Part shown: one piece after another, positions 59,242-64,000 of the stretch
How positions within the stretch are numbered: the first letter of the stretch is position 1
Layout of the letters: the number at the start of each line of letters is the position of its first letter
Source of the DNA: Isoetes taiwanensis
Taxonomy: Eukaryota > Streptophyta > Lycopodiopsida > Isoetales > Isoetaceae
Length of the DNA: 64,000 nucleotides
Reading direction: 5' to 3'
NCBI GenBank assembly: GCA_021234155.1
Contig: JAJEKV010000084.1
Coordinates: 3,603,702 to 3,667,701, forward strand
The notes under the pieces: generated by a model
The model's database searches: none
Seen by the model: the letters and a program-made list of their open reading frames with translations, nothing else
What the model was told of the DNA's origin: nothing
Made by a program: the position numbers and the translations under genes

Positions 59242-60516
59242 CTAGGACTCAAGATCTTCCCTAGGACTCATCATTAATTGGTCCATTAACAATTGTTGTG
59301 CATTTCTGTATCTGCGCTTCACTAACAGTCTTAGCGGTGTACCATGTTGATTTAGAGGACTCTCATCTACATGTGCTGCATCTTCTACAGTAGCCTTTTG
59401 CTGTGGCACATCTATTACTTTAGGCAATTACTGTTTGTCATGCCCAGTTCAATATATAAATGGATGAATGGACACATCACATACCTTGCACTTACCTTCC
59501 TTCAATAAAGCGCATTACATGCTAGATGGTATTCATGATCACAAAATAAGGTCAATGACAATTTGTACCTGTCATGGAAAGTTAGGCCACACAAACAAAG
59601 TACCAAAATTGCAAAGCCCCGTAGTGTTCTCCTTATAGTGTTGATGCAGAAAGGTGTGGAAGTCACATGCTTCAGTTCTGTCAAATGGTTAAGGTACCCT
59701 CTCAATTCTGAAATTCTTTCATCCTTGTCTTTTATCTCATCTTCTAACTTTTGCTTCCTCAAAATACTTGTTTCCTGATCTGCAGATGTGATAAGCTTCT
59801 CGAGTCTCTGCTGATAATATATCTCCATAGTGAGAGACATCTCAAGATCTTTTCTGAAATCTGCTTTTTCATCATCCAATTCAGAAATTGAAATCTTCAA
59901 ATTCTCAACCTTTGTCCTGCTCTCTTCTAACTCAGCAGTAAATTTTGAATTGGATTTAGCTTCAGCAGCTAAATTGACATCAATTGCCTGCACCTCTTCA
60001 AACATTTCTGCCCTCTCATTCTCAAGTTTGTTTGCATTTAATTTGATCAACTCAAAATTCTCTATCAAAGCAGACTGGTCTAATTTAGAGTTTTGGGTAG
60101 GAGTACCTTTGCTTGAACTTGCAACTTCCCTCCTTTGACCTCCGCAACTTCAGACTTCATAACTTGAGCTCCAAAAAGACGTGAATTGATCTTATGATTT
60201 TCGTGGATTTGCAAAGCCAGCCGAGTCACAATTCTCCCAAGCAAAAGCATAAGCTACCCCGCTTTCTTACTTCATTGTTGGGAATGTTTTCTCGCTTGAT
60301 ATAGCTTCTTCAACAATGTATTCAATTTTTCCTTGAGCCGAGGTGGACCATAAGAAGTTTCATCTTATTGTTTGGTGCTTTCTTGCCAAACCGAAAATTC
60401 ATTGGCGCATCTGTTACATTTTGTTCAAGCCATTTCTGTCTCAAAGATGGCTGAATTTCTTCTCCTGCCAAACCGTGAATGTCTATGAATTCACCTTTCA
60501 GAATCGCTTTCGCCAT
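59242..60516 (-). CDS. Unidentified coiled-coil protein, exons uncertain
   Basis: A first segment starts MAKAILKGEFIDIHGLAGEE (60516). A second (60068 to about 59640) is a strong coiled coil rich in Glu, Lys and Leu: KLENERAEMFEEVQAIDVNL, then SISELDDEKADFRKDLEMSL and RKQKLEDEIKDKDERISELR. A third (59427-59242) reads from VPQQKATVEDAAHVDESPLN to stop. Joins at about 60330-60070 and 59640-59430 need introns that I could not settle, and the first join changes frame. No catalytic motif is visible. It could be a real structural gene or a pseudogene. It lies directly beyond the 3' LTR of the Copia element. Confidence 0.4.
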
Positions 60517-60896
60517 GCCTTTGAGACGATTGGATCGAAGGATGAAAAGGAAAAATTGATTTCGTTGGAGGAGCTTTCGGAAACAGGGGATTCGAAAATT
60601 TGGGATCGAAAAAGGGGAAAGCCAGAAGCAAAAAGGCGCGCGGGAACCGAGGCAATCTGCGAGATTCTATGTATTATGGCTACTCGAATTTTAGATGGCT
60701 ACTCGAATTTTAGGTGCTTCAAGTGCTTGGTGCTTTCGCTCAAAATTGGGTACCAATATCAAATTTACACCCATCTCCTCCAATTCAGGATATCTGCCAC
60801 ATCAAACTCTAACAACTGATACTTGATTAAAACCCTAACACAAGACAGGTGGCAGCCATATGACAGAAGTCATTCTTGTTCACATGTAACTCCAAC

Positions 60897-63800
60897 ACTC
60901 CCCCTCAAGATCGACTCTGTCATAATTGGTTACAACAGTACATGAACATAAATCAAACTACTCTATTGACAGTAACAGAAAGGATGAGACAAAGCAGAAA
61001 AAATGTTTTCCACGACGATGCTACTACTGCATCAGATTTGCACTTCCCTCACGCTGGCCATTCCCATTTCCTCAATACATTCCAAATGCCTCCTTTTTGG
61101 CAAAGGTTTCGTGAGCACATCAGCAGTCATGAGATGTGTTCTAAGATGCTTGATGACAATTTTATTTTCATTTACCTTTTCTCTCGTGAAATGGTACTGC
61201 ACCTCAATATGCTTGGCCTTTGTAAAGTTGCTGGGGTTCTTTACAAGGTTAACTGCTGCTCGATTGTCATTGTAAATCACTGTAGGCTTTCTTTGATCCA
61301 CTCCCAGATCTTTCAGCAACCTCCTGAGCCAGATAGCCTCTTTGGCTGCCGCACATATAGCCATGTACTCAGATTCACATGTGCTGACAGCCGTTGCCTT
61401 TTGCTTTTTGCTTGACCAGCTGATCACTCCCCCTGTCAACTTAAAGCAAAAGCCTGTTCGAGACTTCCGTAAAGATGTGTCCCCTGCATAGTCGGCATCT
61501 ACAAAACCTTGTAGCACAGGAAACTGACCAGCTGTTCCATGATAAGTGAGCCCATAATGGGGAGTGCCTTTAAGGTATCGCAAGATGCGCTTGACTGCCT
61601 GCCAGTGTGGAGCAGCTGGTTTTTCCATAAATTGAGAGACAGTGGTTACACTTTCTGATATATCCGGGCGACTGCAAACCATAAGGTGCATGAGTGATCC
61701 AACAACACTTCGATAAGAGAGAGGTATCATTAGAGGAAATTTGAGATCTCATTTCATCCCCATAAGAATCCTCCAATGGAATGGCTACCCTCTATTAACT
61801 GCAATTAATGCAGCACCAACAACTTCATTGCTGTTGTTTTTCCCCCATAACTTTTGATCCACTTGTCAAAATGTTGCGGCGTTTGTTGCATTAGATGCGG
61901 AATGAAAAGATCTTTCTAATGATATATGGTTATGATGTATTTCAATATGGTCATATGCGTTAACCTTAAAAAAATATGATTTTTTGCTTATTTCTTATAT
62001 ATTTATATCGTAAAAGATGTATGAATGGGTTATCACTAGATAGGTCTTGTGAAGACGAACCCATTGCTACAAAAAGTTTTTGAATCGGAGTTCTGGATCA
62101 AAAGTTATAATGAAAAAATGATACTACAGAAGTTAGTTGCAGCTGCATTAATTACAGGCTGCCACATAATACTGGAATGAGATATACTGGAGCTCTTCTC
62201 TTATTGGACAGTTTAAAAAGCTGACATGGCATTTTAAGCATCCCTTAATGGGACAAAATGTGATCTCATTTTTCCTCTAATGCTTATGATCGAAAGGCAT
62301 ACATGGGTCTGAACTTGTATCAGAATCAAACTGGTTAGAAACAGCAGGTGTACTTACCTCTTTGCAAGCGTGCATTTGGCATTTGTGAAGAAGAGATTCA
62401 ACTCCTTTGGCTTGGTGGACTGTAACAGTTCGATCAGTGAGGTTTCAAAGAATCTGCATCCCAAGGAAATATTTCAAGGCTCCAAGGTCCGTCATTTGGA
62501 ACCTGTTGTTCAAAGCCTGCTTAGTTTGTGCCATTAAAGCAGAAGAGTTAGATGCCAAAATGAGGTCATCAACATACAAGACAACCAGAATGCATCTGTT
62601 TCCAGCATGCTTCACATAAACGTTCCAATCAGCCTCACTTCTAGAGAACTCTTGGGCAGTGAAGAAGGAGTGAATGGTTTTATACCAAAGGCGAGGGGAT
62701 TGTCTGAGCCCATAAATAGCCTTGCGTAACTTGCATACTTTATTTTCTTGCCCTCGAGGTGCATATCCAGGTGGCTGCTTAATGTACACTTCCTCATCTT
62801 ACCATGGAGGAATGCGGACTTGACATCCATCTGTTGGAGGTCAAAGTCATATGCTGTTGCTATGGCCAGAACTGCTCTCACAGATGTTAATCGTGCCACT
62901 GGTGCAAATGATTCTTGATAGTCCACCCCTGCCCGTTGGGAACACCCTCGAGCTACGAGCCGTGCTTTGTACCTGTCAATATTGCCATTCTCATCATATT
63001 TTACTTTGTACAGCCACTTGGTGGTGATTGCCTTTTTGTTTGGTGGCATGTCGACAAGCTCCAGGTTTCATTGTGCATCAGGGAGTTAAACTCCTCATCC
63101 ATTGCTTGTTTCCAAAACTTGCTTTATGGACTGTGCATAGCTGATTGATACGTGGGTGGTTCCTCAATGGACGCATTACAATGCATGGCAATGAAAGCTG
63201 ATCCGCGTGCTCTCCTGCTGTTCATGTACTCCACCATCTTTTCAGTAGGTTTCGAGGTCCTTGAGGATCTGCGAAGCACCGGCTCTTCACAATCATTATC
63301 ATTGCATACCCCTTCTGACTCAGGCTCGGAAGGGAGATCATCTTCCTCAAGGGGAATATCTCTTGGTGATTCCTCTACATCTGATTCGGAGTCACTTGAA
63401 GTTTCATATTCTTGTTCTGTGGCTGTGATAAGAGGATCATACTTCAGGGGTTTTTGATTTTTACCAATGCTGAAGTCTAGCTCATTGAAGGATACACTCC
63501 ATCTCACAATCATTTTCTTGGTTGCAGGTACATATAGTTTGTATCCTTTCACATGTTCCCCATAGCCGACAAACATATAAGGTGTTGCCCTATTCCCAAA
63601 CTTGTCGGAATTCCGTTCTGCTTTAGATAGATGCACATATGCTGTGCACCCAAATATTTTCATGCCCGAGACATCCGGCTTCCTTTTGGTCCATGCTTCC
63701 TCTGGCACAGTTTGTGGCACAGCCTTGGTGGGTACTCTGTTAATGATGTACACTGCAGTATGCACTGCTTCAGCCCAAAATTTAGGTTCTATGCCCTTAG

Positions 63801-64000
63801 AAAGGATCATAGACCTAGCACATTCCAGCACAGTCCAGTTTTTCCTCTCCACAATGCCATTTTGTTGATGCTCATGAGCCACTGAGGTCTCGTGGATAAT
63901 ACCGAGCTTCTTTAAGAATTCATCAAATTCGCCACTGTTAAATTCTCCTCCCTGATCACTTCGGATAGTCTTCACCTTTTTTTCTATGAAGTTCTCTGCC
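60897..64000 (-). mobile_element. Copia LTR retrotransposon, partial, runs off the right edge
   Basis: Pol in Copia order on the minus strand: integrase (63975-63124) with IRSDQGGEF and QQNGIVERKN carrying catalytic Asp and Glu; reverse transcriptase (63049-62445) with KARLVARGCSQRAGVDYQES, DVKSAFLHGKM and the YVDD site in LYVDDLILAS; RNase H (61730-61032) with GFVDADYAGD, STCESEYMA and YNDNRAAV. A polypurine tract TTGAGGGGGAG abuts TGTTGGAGTTAC, the 3' LTR start at 60897; the LTR continues to lower coordinates but its far end was not located. Frame shifts (about 62795 and 63050-63120), a stop after FLGMQIL and a MITE insertion show that it is inactive. Gag, protease and the 5' LTR lie outside. 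Confidence 0.92.
61731..62279. mobile_element. 549-bp MITE inside the Copia pol gene
   Basis: TAGAGGAAATTTGAGATCTC (from 61731) is mirrored at 62260-62279 (GATCTCATTTTTCCTCTA), with inverted ends of about 30 bp that differ at a few bases and extend to CATCCC/GGGATG. Pol homology stops at one side (DHKH, 62283) and restarts at the other (IPLSYRSVVGSL, 61730). TA or AT duplication fits the flanks, so a Tc1/mariner-type origin is possible. The interior is AT-rich and non-coding. Confidence 0.75.

Overview
The window is nuclear DNA of a land plant. It has spliceosomal introns, a plant class-B heat-stress transcription factor, a plant tafazzin-type acyltransferase, pieces of plant-specific families (DUF506, an EDM2-like PHD finger) and a dense load of plant-type transposable elements. 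Two transposase-like families present here are ones I associate from memory with ferns, lycophytes and aquatic animals, so a fern or lycophyte is my best guess, held loosely. No rRNA, tRNA or CRISPR locus was seen.

Only two genes look intact, both on the minus strand: an HsfB gene (19210-20402, two exons) and a tafazzin-like gene (34951-36953, six exons). Both splice into uninterrupted frames with their signature motifs. Nearly everything else is mobile or decayed.

1-8.5 kb is gene-poor, with hairpins, a 376-bp tandem duplication, a 20-bp minisatellite and a small MITE. 8524-8966 is a 443-bp TRIM retroelement with TSD, PBS and PPT. 8980-16712 (element A) is a TIR DNA transposon with identical 29-bp TIRs and a 4-bp TSD; it carries an FCP1/HAD-phosphatase fragment and remains of a transposase. 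50875-55189 (element B) has the same end architecture, also a 4-bp TSD, and holds an EDM2-like PHD fragment. 17.9-18.4 kb is an array of degenerate small hairpins.

21.4-33.9 kb is the most unusual block. It holds a retrotransposon gag remnant, a DUF7869-type transposase-like pseudogene (minus), then a divergent intron-containing pseudogene joining a ParB-like domain to a DNA methyltransferase (plus), then a second DUF7869-type pseudogene (plus). The space between the divergent genes and the introns of the methyltransferase gene carry at least nine copies of a palindrome centred on TATTCCGGAATA. The second DUF7869 copy is split by a 3.3-kb element whose 9-bp TSD lets the reading frame be followed exactly across the insertion.

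37908-43007 is a decayed Helitron (minus) with recognisable ends. 43.3-46.8 kb is a DUF506 gene fragment joined to an L1-type LINE. 46.8-50.8 kb is AT-rich sequence with small duplications and unassigned exon-like pieces. 55.9-58.6 kb is a 100-bp minisatellite, a Copia remnant and a 1-kb polypyrimidine tract. 59.2-60.5 kb is an unassigned coiled-coil gene. 60.9-64.0 kb is a Copia element (minus) broken by a 549-bp MITE and running off the right edge.
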